From: Fodinibius sp964490705
GTDB taxonomy: Bacteria > Bacteroidota > Rhodothermia > Balneolales > Balneolaceae
DNA: 64,000 bases
Reading direction: 5' to 3'
NCBI GenBank assembly: GCA_964490705.1
Contig: CAZBCG010000004.1
Span: 176,958 to 240,957 of the forward strand
The notes below the pieces were generated by a model. That model worked only from the letters and a program-made list of their open reading frames with translations. It was not told the DNA's origin and searched no databases. Both the position numbers and the translations under genes were made by a program. Positions 8,135 through 16,818 of this stretch are shown piece by piece (positions within the stretch are counted from its first letter, which is position 1; each line of letters opens with the position of its first letter).

Positions 8135-10681
8135 CTATTCCGAGTAATAGAGATACTCATCAGGGATAGGTTGTTTCTCCAGTCCGGGTCCCTCAATTAA
8201 CACATTTAACTGAGAAGGGCCATAAGCCTGGAAATATCTCAATTCTATTTCGTGAAGTCCCGATTTAAGAGATACTCGCTCAGAATCGTATGCCGTTCTG
8301 GGAGACTGTCCCAGCCGATCAAATATTTGCTTGCCGTTCAAGTAAAGCTTGGCATCATCATCAGCCTCTATATAGAAAGTATAGTCGCCATCTTCAGGAA
8401 TATTTATATATCCGGTGTACTCAACAGCAAATAACTTATCTCTCTGGCTTGGTTCTAACGTAAAATTAGCCGTTTCCCCTTCGTTTTCAGGATTCAAATT
8501 GGGATTATTTCCTGCAAGTAGTCTTCTGAGTCCCCAATGTTTTCGATACGTTGGTTCGTTTTCTGGTGCACTCTCATAATACTCGTACATCAGACCTTGC
8601 GTTAAGTTTTCCGTACTATCCAGCATCGGTTGCTTGCCTTCTACTTTAGTAAATATATTGCTGTTGGCATATCCTATGGGTACTCCATTTTCAAAAGTAC
8701 GGGCGCGTACAGTCGTATTCTCGTTAACTACAAAGGGTTCATTGTAGAGCTTCGAAGACGTATCAGGATCGCTTCCATCCAAGGTGTATCGTATCTCGGT
8801 ATTTTGAACCCAGTTTCTAAGCTCAACTTTAACTTCATGCATAAATGTTCCCTTAAAAGGATGGATGTAGGGCGTGATTCCCTCATTAACGGCCGCCAAT
8901 TGTTGTGGAGCTGCCTTTGCTATTTCGCGGTCATAAGTCAACAACCCATTCAACTCTGTTTCAAGGTCGGTAATTTGGGTATAGACTCCTCCGCTCATCC
9001 CATGCTCGTCGGATAACCAGCGCAATTTGTGAATCAACTCCTCATATCGATCAATGAAAGCCTCGGGTTTGCGAATGATATCCTGATAGCCCCAGCCGTC
9101 GCCACCCCAGGTATGACCGTTGATAACATAGCCGACTCCGCCAAATTCTCCTCCGACGGCAGCTCTATCAGATGTTGGTTTTAAGGCGGTAGGTCCGGGA
9201 TAGCGATGTACATCAACAAGGTCACCTTCTCCGTGATGTTGCCATCCGCTTGCATCGGTAATGAGGCGGGACTCATCCATTTCTTCAATTTCTTTGGTAA
9301 TACGTTTCGTATCGAACTGTCCCCACCCTTCGTTAAATATAATCCAGTTTACGATGGAGGGATGGTTGTAAAACTGATCTACCATCTGCTTGAGTTCATG
9401 TTCGTACTGCTTCCTGCTCTCATCAGTAGTGTTACTGCCCGTTACCATATCCTGCCAAACCAACACGCCAAGCTTGTCGGCCCAGTAATACCAGCGATCG
9501 GGCTCAATCTTCACATGTTTTCGGTTCATATTGAAGCCCATGCGTTTGGTCATTTCCAGATCATAACGCAGTGCTTCATCTGTGGGAGCAGTATAAAGTC
9601 CATCTGGCCAATACCCCTGGTCAAGCGGACCCAACTGATAACTTTCTTCATTATTGAGAAATATTTTCGCCTTGCCTTCCGCATTCTTTTTTATCTCAAT
9701 TTTCCGCATCCCAAAGTAGCTGTCAACCTTATCAACTTCTTTTCCATTTGTAACCAGTTCTACTTTTAGATCATAAAGAAAAGGATTATCGGGTGACCAA
9801 AGCTCTGGGTTGGAAATTGGTAATGTAAACTCTTCGTTGGCCTTAGCTGTAGCCGAACTAATCTGTTTCCCATCTTTATAAGCCGTTACTTTAATATTTC
9901 CCTGGTTGGCGCCTTCGGTATTGGCAACAATTTTTAACTGCTCATTATCAATATCCGGAGTTAACTTAAGGTCGGAAATATGATTCTGCGATACCGGTTC
10001 TAACCAAACGGTCTGCCAGATACCGGTAACCGGAGTGTACCAAATACCCTGCGGTTCTTTCACCTGCTTTCCACGGGGTTGGTCTCCATCATCACTGGGA
10101 TCAAAAACTTTTACTACCAGTTCATTGCTCTTGCCCTCAATGAGATGATCAGTTATATCAAAACTAAACTTATCGAATCCACCTTTATGAACTCCAACCT
10201 CTTGACCATTAACATATACTGTTGCCTTCCAATCAACAGCCCCAAAATGAAGAAGTATATTTTCATTATCCCAATCTGAAGGAATTTCAAATGTATGACG
10301 ATACCAAAGGGTATCGGTGCGCTCTTTGACACCTGACAACGCCGACTCGATAGCAAAAGGCACAAGGATTTCTCCCGCCAAATTTTGACCAAAGGGTGCG
10401 TCATCCAGTTCTTCTCCCTTGGCATACTGCCAGAGCCCATTTAAGTTTTTCCATTCATCTCGCTCCATCTGTGGACGCGGATATTTGGGAAGCACATTGT
10501 CAGGCGATACGTCTTTTGCCCATCTAGTCATTAAAGGGCTTTCGGCCGGTGACCACTCACTTGTATCTGCTTTCGTTGAATAATTTTCTTGCTGTTTGTT
10601 ATCAGCTACTTTTTCAGCTGGAGAGCAGCTGATGGCCATCTGTGAAAAGCTGAGTATCAATACAAATACAATTGAGCGCAT
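8135..10681 (-). CDS. GH2 glycosidase with C-terminal PA14-like module, lipoprotein
   Basis: Probably a periplasmic or surface beta-galactosidase-type enzyme. The 848-residue protein has an N-terminal signal with Cys19 in a weak lipobox (MAISC), the GH2 jelly-roll and Ig-like domains, and a TIM barrel with acid/base Glu in FNEGWGQ (about residue 450) and nucleophile Glu in GGEFGG (about 510). After the barrel come a chitobiase-C-terminal-like segment (YTLDGSDPD, about 625-690) and a PA14-like carbohydrate-binding module (YINIPEDGDYTFYI, about 740-840). The extra modules make it longer than the 607- and 632-residue GH2 paralogues in this window. It heads the galactose module, with the palindromic operator 38 bases before its start. 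Exact linkage specificity is unknown. Confidence 0.88.
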   Translation of the reverse strand: MRSIVFVLILSFSQMAISCSPAEKVADNKQQENYSTKADTSEWSPAESPLMTRWAKDVSPDNVLPKYPRPQMERDEWKNLNGLWQYAKGEELDDAPFGQNLAGEILVPFAIESALSGVKERTDTLWYRHTFEIPSDWDNENILLHFGAVDWKATVYVNGQEVGVHKGGFDKFSFDITDHLIEGKSNELVVKVFDPSDDGDQPRGKQVKEPQGIWYTPVTGIWQTVWLEPVSQNHISDLKLTPDIDNEQLKIVANTEGANQGNIKVTAYKDGKQISSATAKANEEFTLPISNPELWSPDNPFLYDLKVELVTNGKEVDKVDSYFGMRKIEIKKNAEGKAKIFLNNEESYQLGPLDQGYWPDGLYTAPTDEALRYDLEMTKRMGFNMNRKHVKIEPDRWYYWADKLGVLVWQDMVTGSNTTDESRKQYEHELKQMVDQFYNHPSIVNWIIFNEGWGQFDTKRITKEIEEMDESRLITDASGWQHHGEGDLVDVHRYPGPTALKPTSDRAAVGGEFGGVGYVINGHTWGGDGWGYQDIIRKPEAFIDRYEELIHKLRWLSDEHGMSGGVYTQITDLETELNGLLTYDREIAKAAPQQLAAVNEGITPYIHPFKGTFMHEVKVELRNWVQNTEIRYTLDGSDPDTSSKLYNEPFVVNENTTVRARTFENGVPIGYANSNIFTKVEGKQPMLDSTENLTQGLMYEYYESAPENEPTYRKHWGLRRLLAGNNPNLNPENEGETANFTLEPSQRDKLFAVEYTGYINIPEDGDYTFYIEADDDAKLYLNGKQIFDRLGQSPRTAYDSERVSLKSGLHEIELRYFQAYGPSQLNVLIEGPGLEKQPIPDEYLYYSE

Positions 10682-10718
10682 AAGTAATTATTTAATTAAT
10701 AGTATAAACAGAGCTATA

Positions 10719-10732
10719 TGTTAACGATAACA
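10719..10732. promoter_or_regulatory. LacI-type operator before the galactose module
   Basis: TGTTAACGATAACA, a near-perfect palindrome with a central CG as in many LacI-family operators. The surrounding 16-mer ATGTTAACGATAACAT is identical to the one before the GH53 operon at 53762. It lies 38 bases upstream of the GH2 start, in a 130-base intergenic stretch, where a bound repressor would block transcription. Confidence 0.75.
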
Positions 10733-10811
10733 TTTTAAATATAATCAATACAGACTTTCTTGCAAGGTAAATCTTAAAAATGCGGTTTTTTAGTTCGATT
10801 TTCGCAATGGA

Positions 10812-13061
10812 TCAATTCATTTCGTTTTGCAACAACTGCATAAGTTTTGGTACACGGGAGTTATTAGGAAATCGCTCTTTTAGTTTTTTGGCCTGCTCCA
10901 TTGCTTTTTGATATTGCCCTTGCTGCACATAAAGCGTGGAAATGCCATAGCGGTATCTCATATTATCAGGAGCCAGATCGATGGCTTTCAAATACGCTTC
11001 TTCTGATTGTTTAGGTTGCCCTTCTTTTTGAAGTGCAATCGCCCAATTATAAAATACCTGTGGATTTTCGGGCATTTTTTCAGAGGCCATCTCAAAATAT
11101 TGAAGCGCCTCCTCTACCCTGTTTACTTCACCAAGGAGAAGGGCCAGCGAATAATACGCCGGGCCGTAACCGGGCTCTTGTTCTATCACTTTTTTAAACA
11201 GCTCTTCGGCCCGCCTGTTATTTCCCTGCTGGTTCCTCAAATAGGCCAGGTTAATACGAGCAGGATTAAATTTCGGATCTTTTTCTAATACTCTTTGGTA
11301 AGCTTTTATGGCATCCTCCGGACGTCCCCTTTTCTCGTAAAACTGTCCGCGGTTCATTAATCCCTGTGGAAAATACTGGCTGACCTCCAGATATCGTTTA
11401 TATTCTTTCATCGCTTTTCTGAAAGGATTTTTCAATCCCATGGCTATATCAGCAACCGAAAACTCAGCTAGTCCACCGGCGGCCCCAACACGAACCGTTC
11501 GCATAGAATCATCTAATGCATCCTGCAGCAGCTGTTCTTTTTCGGTGGATGAGAAATTACCAATTGCTCTTGCAGCACTTGCTCGAACAATAGTACTGCT
11601 ATCCCGCAGTGCCTGGTGAAATAATTTGCTGTTCACAGAATCTGAGAATTGTCCCAAATACCAGATTGCCGTAGCCCGCGCAATATCCGGATTGATCGTA
11701 TCTGCTGCCAGTTGTTCTAGCTCGCTTCGGGCCGCAGCCCCTTCTGCATTTGCTTTGAGAATGACATCCGAAAAATGAGCCTCGCGGTCAGGACCGTACC
11801 ATCGATCGATAGCATTAGCGGCCCATTCTGCCGTTTGTTGATCATGACAGTTATTACAGGCATTGGGAGTCCCAAACTGTGCACTTTGATCTGGCCGAGG
11901 CACCTGAAAGCTGTGGTCACGCCGAAAGTCCACTTCCATATAATATCTGCCCGTCATATGACAATTGACACATTGAGAGGCTTCGGTATTCTCCTCATGA
12001 AAATGATGTGATTTCGTATTATACTTCGGGACGTGGCAATTCATGCAAAGGCTATTATCCTCAATATTTGCCTTGAGTTCCAAGGTGTGGGGATCGTGAC
12101 AATCCGTACACTCTACCCCCTCTTTAAACATTTTGCTCTGCAGAAAAGACCCATATACATACACCTCACCTTTGATCTGTCCATCAGCAAAATAAGAATC
12201 GGGATTAAGCAAGGTTAGATTATAGTGGTCAAAAAAGTCTCCCTCGTGGGCATAATCATCCGTTAACTCTTCTCGAAGAGCATGACACTGCGCACATTGA
12301 TTAAGTTGCTCCATCTGAGAAGCATCTGCTGTGAGGTTCAAATCTTTTCGAATTCTCTGGATTGTAGCCTCACTTGAATCCTCACTCTTCATTAATGTCA
12401 CATGATCTTTCCCGGGTCCGTGACATGCTTCACAGCTGACATTAATATCAGACCATGTGGTATTAAAAGAATCAGCTGAAGGAATATAGTTTTGCTGCAA
12501 ATTCGTTGAATGGCAATCGGCACACATGGAGTTCCAGTTCATTGCTCCTCCCGTCCAGTGCATCCAATCACCATGCTGTAAATCCTGTTTAGGATTTAGG
12601 ACGAACCATTCTTTTTGTTCCGTATCCCAGGCAATATTGAGTGCTTGTAGCTTTCCCTGTCCATAATCTACCAAGTACTGCTGAAGAGGTTCCCAACCAA
12701 ACGTATGGGTGATATGATACTGCTGTGTTTTGCCATCGGCAACCGGGGCCTCGACCATAAAGAGCGAATCTTCTTTAAAAAAGCGATACGTCTTGCCCTG
12801 ATGCACAAACGTTTGATTATTGAAATTGCCTCGTACTGATGTTGTATCTGCACGTTTCATGGCGTAATCGTGATGAGAACCATCCCACAGCTGGGCAACA
12901 TCAGTATGGCACGACCGGCAAGTTTGCTCACCAACAAATGAATTATGCGCCATAGTCCCCGGCCGAGCTGGTTCAGGTTCTTCCTTTTGAACACAGCTAT
13001 AGGTAATGCCCACAGCCAAAAATGCCATTACGATTAACCCTATCAGCAGCCTTCTATACAT
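10812..13061 (-). CDS. Octahaem cytochrome c lipoprotein with HEAT and TPR repeats
   Basis: A 749-residue exported protein with a lipoprotein-like N-terminus (GITYSC, Cys23). Eight CxxCH haem-binding motifs are visible between about residues 48 and 400: CRSCH, CADCH, CEACH, CAQCH, CTDCH, CMNCH, CVNCH and CNNCH. A helical HEAT-like region follows (about 440-550), then at least five TPR units to the C-terminus. This matches multihaem proteins of the cytochrome c554/DmsE-like kind with attached TPRs; a periplasmic electron-transfer or scaffolding role is inferred. It is the last gene of the sulfatase-rich operon, which is unusual for a sugar locus. Electron partner unknown. Confidence 0.88.
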   Translation of the reverse strand: MYRRLLIGLIVMAFLAVGITYSCVQKEEPEPARPGTMAHNSFVGEQTCRSCHTDVAQLWDGSHHDYAMKRADTTSVRGNFNNQTFVHQGKTYRFFKEDSLFMVEAPVADGKTQQYHITHTFGWEPLQQYLVDYGQGKLQALNIAWDTEQKEWFVLNPKQDLQHGDWMHWTGGAMNWNSMCADCHSTNLQQNYIPSADSFNTTWSDINVSCEACHGPGKDHVTLMKSEDSSEATIQRIRKDLNLTADASQMEQLNQCAQCHALREELTDDYAHEGDFFDHYNLTLLNPDSYFADGQIKGEVYVYGSFLQSKMFKEGVECTDCHDPHTLELKANIEDNSLCMNCHVPKYNTKSHHFHEENTEASQCVNCHMTGRYYMEVDFRRDHSFQVPRPDQSAQFGTPNACNNCHDQQTAEWAANAIDRWYGPDREAHFSDVILKANAEGAAARSELEQLAADTINPDIARATAIWYLGQFSDSVNSKLFHQALRDSSTIVRASAARAIGNFSSTEKEQLLQDALDDSMRTVRVGAAGGLAEFSVADIAMGLKNPFRKAMKEYKRYLEVSQYFPQGLMNRGQFYEKRGRPEDAIKAYQRVLEKDPKFNPARINLAYLRNQQGNNRRAEELFKKVIEQEPGYGPAYYSLALLLGEVNRVEEALQYFEMASEKMPENPQVFYNWAIALQKEGQPKQSEEAYLKAIDLAPDNMRYRYGISTLYVQQGQYQKAMEQAKKLKERFPNNSRVPKLMQLLQNEMN

Positions 13062-13114
13062 ACATTATTTTCCATCCCGGATCAATTAGTCTCTTCACGA
13101 ACATTGCTTGGACA

Positions 13115-13729
13115 TTAACATGAGCTCATATGTTTTTTTAACAGCTCAACTACTTTAGAGTGATTATTATTTTGAGCAAAAATCAGTGCTATTTCCCCAT
13201 CGTTATCTTCTTGGCAAGCGTCTGCTCGATTTTCCAATAATAGTTTAACAACCTGTAAATTCCCCTCAGCAGCTGCAAACATTAATGCCGTCCATCGTTC
13301 AGCATTATCTACTGCGTTTACTTTTGCTCCATGATTTATGAGCAGCTCAACCGTCTCAGGAAATGGACCGCTGGCGGCTAACATGAGGGCAGTTCTACCG
13401 GCGTTGTCGGTGTGATTCACCTTTGCCTCCTCTTTCAAGAGCAATGCTGTAACCTTGGTGTGTCCGTTAAACGAGGCAAACATCAGGGACGTGCGTCCTT
13501 GAGAATCAGCTTTATTAACACCCACACCTTGACGCACCATTTTTTTCACTTGCGCAAGCTGACCTTGCAGTGAGGCCTGCCGTAAATCTGATGATGAAAA
13601 TTGTGCAGGTGATGAAGCAGTATTCTTCTCGTTATCTTCCGAGGAGTGCTCTCCACACCCAACGCCCCAAAGAAGGGCAAACATCAGTATAACAATGCCA
13701 AATACGCTCTTTCGCCTGCTTAAATACAT
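13115..13729 (-). CDS. Ankyrin-repeat lipoprotein
   Basis: A 204-residue protein with a lipobox (LLWGVGC) and about four ankyrin repeats from residue 50 to the end; the consensus (D..GRTSLMFAS..GH..V..LLL) repeats at about 33-residue spacing. Probably an envelope protein-binding adaptor. It lies between a sulfatase and the octahaem cytochrome with 32 and 53 bases on either side, so it should be co-transcribed with both. Partner unknown; the cytochrome is the obvious candidate by neighbourhood. Confidence 0.85.
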   Translation of the reverse strand: MYLSRRKSVFGIVILMFALLWGVGCGEHSSEDNEKNTASSPAQFSSSDLRQASLQGQLAQVKKMVRQGVGVNKADSQGRTSLMFASFNGHTKVTALLLKEEAKVNHTDNAGRTALMLAASGPFPETVELLINHGAKVNAVDNAERWTALMFAAAEGNLQVVKLLLENRADACQEDNDGEIALIFAQNNNHSKVVELLKKHMSSC

Positions 13730-13761
13730 CTATTGATTTAATTAAAGCTCAAAATTATTGG

Positions 13762-15315
13762 TTATTCCCAATCGCTTCTGGGACGAGGTTTCGTCGCCTC
13801 GGATTGGTCATTTAAAATGCCACGGAGTCGTTTGACCACTTCCGGTTTTTCATCTGCAATATTTTCCTCTTCGACCGCCCCATCAGAATAATCATAGAGT
13901 TCAATTTCGGCAGTTTCGGGATCTGCACCAATATTTTTCCACTCGACCAATCGATATCGGTCAGTTCGTATAGCGCGTCCCATTTTCCCACCTCTCGGGT
14001 ACGCATGATAGGCATAATCTCTGACGCGCGTGTCAGGATCTTTAAGTACCGGAACCATGCTCACGCCATCAAAAGGCTGCTGAAGATCGGGTGTTGAGAA
14101 TCCTGCTAACTCTGCCAGCGTTGGATAGATATCAACTGTTTCAGTGAGTTGATCGGTGCTTGTACCGGGCTCAGTAACTCCAGGGGCTTTAATCAGCAGA
14201 GGAATTCGATTCGCTTTTTCATAGTTGACATGTTTGGTCCACATATTGAGCTCTCCGAGCAAGAATCCGTGATCACCCCACAGCACTACAATAGTGTTCT
14301 CGTCAAGGCCTTGCTTCTTTAATTCATCCAATACTTTCCCAATTTGTGCATCTGAATAGCTCATGCTGGCATAGTAGCCGTGAATAAGATTGGTTTTTAA
14401 CTCTTCAGAATACGGACCTTCATTTTCATCTGCTGAAGGAACGGGGAAATATTGTGCAATTTCACCGCCCGTTTTCCCTGCGTAGTCAGGAGCACCCTCC
14501 GGCATCTGTTCAATTTTTGGCATTGGCAATTCCTCCGGATCATACATATCCCAATATTTTTGCGGAGCCGAAAATGGCAAGTGTGGACGTGCAAATCCTA
14601 CCGCCAAGAAAAACGGTTTATCAGGATTAGAACCGAGCTCCTGCAATCGCTTTTTAGCACGTTCCGCCACGCGACCATCAGCATAGGCCGTATCGGGGAC
14701 TTCGGGAGATTCCCAGGCCGCACCGCGCTCGAGAGAACGGGCAAAATCCCAGCTTCTATTCGAAAACAACGCTTCTTCACGCGTTAACTCATCACCGGGC
14801 GTACTTTCGGGATCGTTATATTCAATGACTTTATCATGATACGAAGGCACGCTCCACGAAGCGGTATCATCATAGGTGTTGTGCCCAATATGATAGACTT
14901 TACCCATGGCCTCGGCGTGATATCCATTTTCTTTAAAAAACTGAGGCAACGTCGTAGCCTGCGAGTAATAATCACGCGGATTGCGACCAAAGTTGTAAAT
15001 TCCAGTAGAAGTTGAACGACTGCCCAGCATCAAGTTATACCGCGAGGGAGCACAAACGGCCTGGTTGGAATAGGCAGCATCGAACCTCATGCTTTCGCTG
15101 GCCAGCTTATCCATTTCCGGAGTTATGGCCGTGTCATTCCCATAGGCACCCAATGCTGGCTTTAAGTCATCAACCATAATGAGCAACACGTTCGGCTGCT
15201 CTTGCCCTTCGGTACTGGTATCGCAGGCTGTGAACATAAACGGTAATATCAGCAGCAAGCAAGACCATACCAAAATACTTAGTGGCTCCTTTGTTTTACT
15301 TTTATTCATAAGCAT
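13762..15315 (-). CDS. S1 sulfatase, iduronate-2-sulfatase-like
   Basis: Hydrolyses sulfate esters; 517 residues, exported lipoprotein (lipobox FTAC, Cys31). The formylglycine motif is CAPSR with Cys88 as the residue to be oxidised, so activity needs a formylglycine-generating enzyme or anSME not found in this window. NVLLIMVDDLKP (42-53) gives the first metal-binding Asp pair and WGDHGF the second. The overall pattern (NQAVCAPSRYNLMLGSR, GKVYH) resembles the iduronate-2-sulfatase type. The natural substrate is probably a sulfated galactan side group, judged only from context. Confidence 0.9.
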   Translation of the reverse strand: MLMNKSKTKEPLSILVWSCLLLILPFMFTACDTSTEGQEQPNVLLIMVDDLKPALGAYGNDTAITPEMDKLASESMRFDAAYSNQAVCAPSRYNLMLGSRSTSTGIYNFGRNPRDYYSQATTLPQFFKENGYHAEAMGKVYHIGHNTYDDTASWSVPSYHDKVIEYNDPESTPGDELTREEALFSNRSWDFARSLERGAAWESPEVPDTAYADGRVAERAKKRLQELGSNPDKPFFLAVGFARPHLPFSAPQKYWDMYDPEELPMPKIEQMPEGAPDYAGKTGGEIAQYFPVPSADENEGPYSEELKTNLIHGYYASMSYSDAQIGKVLDELKKQGLDENTIVVLWGDHGFLLGELNMWTKHVNYEKANRIPLLIKAPGVTEPGTSTDQLTETVDIYPTLAELAGFSTPDLQQPFDGVSMVPVLKDPDTRVRDYAYHAYPRGGKMGRAIRTDRYRLVEWKNIGADPETAEIELYDYSDGAVEEENIADEKPEVVKRLRGILNDQSEATKPRPRSDWE

Positions 15316-15405
15316 AAATTTAAACCTCGATCTTCGTTTATAATAGTTGCTTAAAATTAAATACGTGTTTGTTGTTTCTATTCAGACAGTCTCTTTGAAG
15401 GTTCT

Positions 15406-16818
15406 TTACCAAGCGCCTATTCCCTTATCACCCTGTTGATCCATCCATTCCACAAGCTTCTGCCGTAATCTATTTTTAACATCCTCGAATTCCGGATCAT
15501 CAGCCAGATTTTTCAATTCATGAGGGTCTGCCTTCAGATCGTATAACTCTTCTTTAGAACGATGCTGGTAAGTTCGAATATATTTTCTTGCTTCTGGATC
15601 GCTATTAGCAAGCTTTAACCATGAATTCCACAGTTGTTCACCTCCATTTTCTTCAAAATTGTTGGAGTTTGTTATATGGTTGGTAAAAGCACGTTCGGGG
15701 GACAGATTTAAGATGTACTTGTAGCGATCGGTACGGACGGTCCGTATAGGAAAATAATTCATATTAAGATCTCGGGTATGTGTTGCATAAATTACTTTCC
15801 GATGACTATCCGATTGCCCTTTAAGAATATCAACAAAACTTCTGCCGTCAATATTTTGAGGAGAAGATCCTCCAGCAATCTCAACAATTGTCGGTAACAC
15901 ATCTATAAGACTAATTTTTGCATGATTGGTACTCCCAGGATTCGTCTTTTCTGGCCAACGCACGATAAAAGGCACTTTGATTCCATAATCATACAGCTCC
16001 CACTTGCCATGTGGGAATTGTGGCCCATGATCAGAGGTATAAATTACAGCGGTTTCTTTCTCTAAGTTATTCTCTTGCAACAGATCTAATGTACGCCCCA
16101 GCTCACGATCCATATTAGTAACATCGCTATAATAGTTGGTCATCGCTTTGCGGGTATCTTCTGTATCTAACAGAAATGGTGGTAGCTTAATATTTTCCGG
16201 ATCGTATTCATTATCGCGCGGCCATGGCACGTGGGGATTGTTGGTAGCAATAACAAGACAGAAGGGGTTACCAGAAGAGGCTTCACCTGATAAAAACTGT
16301 TCAACCTCACTGCCCTTTTTAACGATAACAGAATTCCAGTCACCTTCGGTATCCATGTATTCAAAAGGATAAGCATCGAGCGGCTTGATATGTGTTTTAC
16401 CTGCTAAAATTACTCGATAGCCTAAGTCTGATAAATATTGAGGAAGCGTCTTTATTCCTTCGTCGATCCGGCTGTGATTCTCATGAGAACCGTGTCGGTG
16501 TGGCCCAAGTCCTGTAAATAGTGAGGCCCGTGATGGTACGCACGTCGAGGTTATCGCATATGCCTCTGTAAATTTCATCCCCTCTTTTGCCAAACGATCT
16601 ATATTGGGTGTCTTGATGATTTCATTGCCATAAATACCGGAATCCATCTGAGCATGATCATCTGATACAAACAGCACAATATTCGGAGGATCATTGGCAC
16701 GTTCCGATCCGATAGCTAAAGCGTGCAGGCCCAATACCAGCCCTAACATGCCCAGCACTATCTTTGGCATCAAATGTATGTTATTATCGTTTTTACCACT
16801 CATAGCAACTGTGATCAT
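15406..16818 (-). CDS. S1 sulfatase, N-sulfoglucosamine-sulfohydrolase-like
   Basis: 470 residues, exported (hydrophobic N-terminus near residues 19-37). The formylglycine motif is CVPSR (Cys93); metal ligands are in NIVLFVSDDH and YTSDHG. The ATG at 16816-16818 overlaps the stop of the GH2 gene upstream (ATGA arrangement), implying translational coupling; an ATG at 16801-16803 is an alternative start. It is paralogous to the sulfatase at 40936: both have the same N-terminal architecture and both end with a WMDQQGDKG motif. Confidence 0.88.
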   Translation of the reverse strand: MITVAMSGKNDNNIHLMPKIVLGMLGLVLGLHALAIGSERANDPPNIVLFVSDDHAQMDSGIYGNEIIKTPNIDRLAKEGMKFTEAYAITSTCVPSRASLFTGLGPHRHGSHENHSRIDEGIKTLPQYLSDLGYRVILAGKTHIKPLDAYPFEYMDTEGDWNSVIVKKGSEVEQFLSGEASSGNPFCLVIATNNPHVPWPRDNEYDPENIKLPPFLLDTEDTRKAMTNYYSDVTNMDRELGRTLDLLQENNLEKETAVIYTSDHGPQFPHGKWELYDYGIKVPFIVRWPEKTNPGSTNHAKISLIDVLPTIVEIAGGSSPQNIDGRSFVDILKGQSDSHRKVIYATHTRDLNMNYFPIRTVRTDRYKYILNLSPERAFTNHITNSNNFEENGGEQLWNSWLKLANSDPEARKYIRTYQHRSKEELYDLKADPHELKNLADDPEFEDVKNRLRQKLVEWMDQQGDKGIGAW

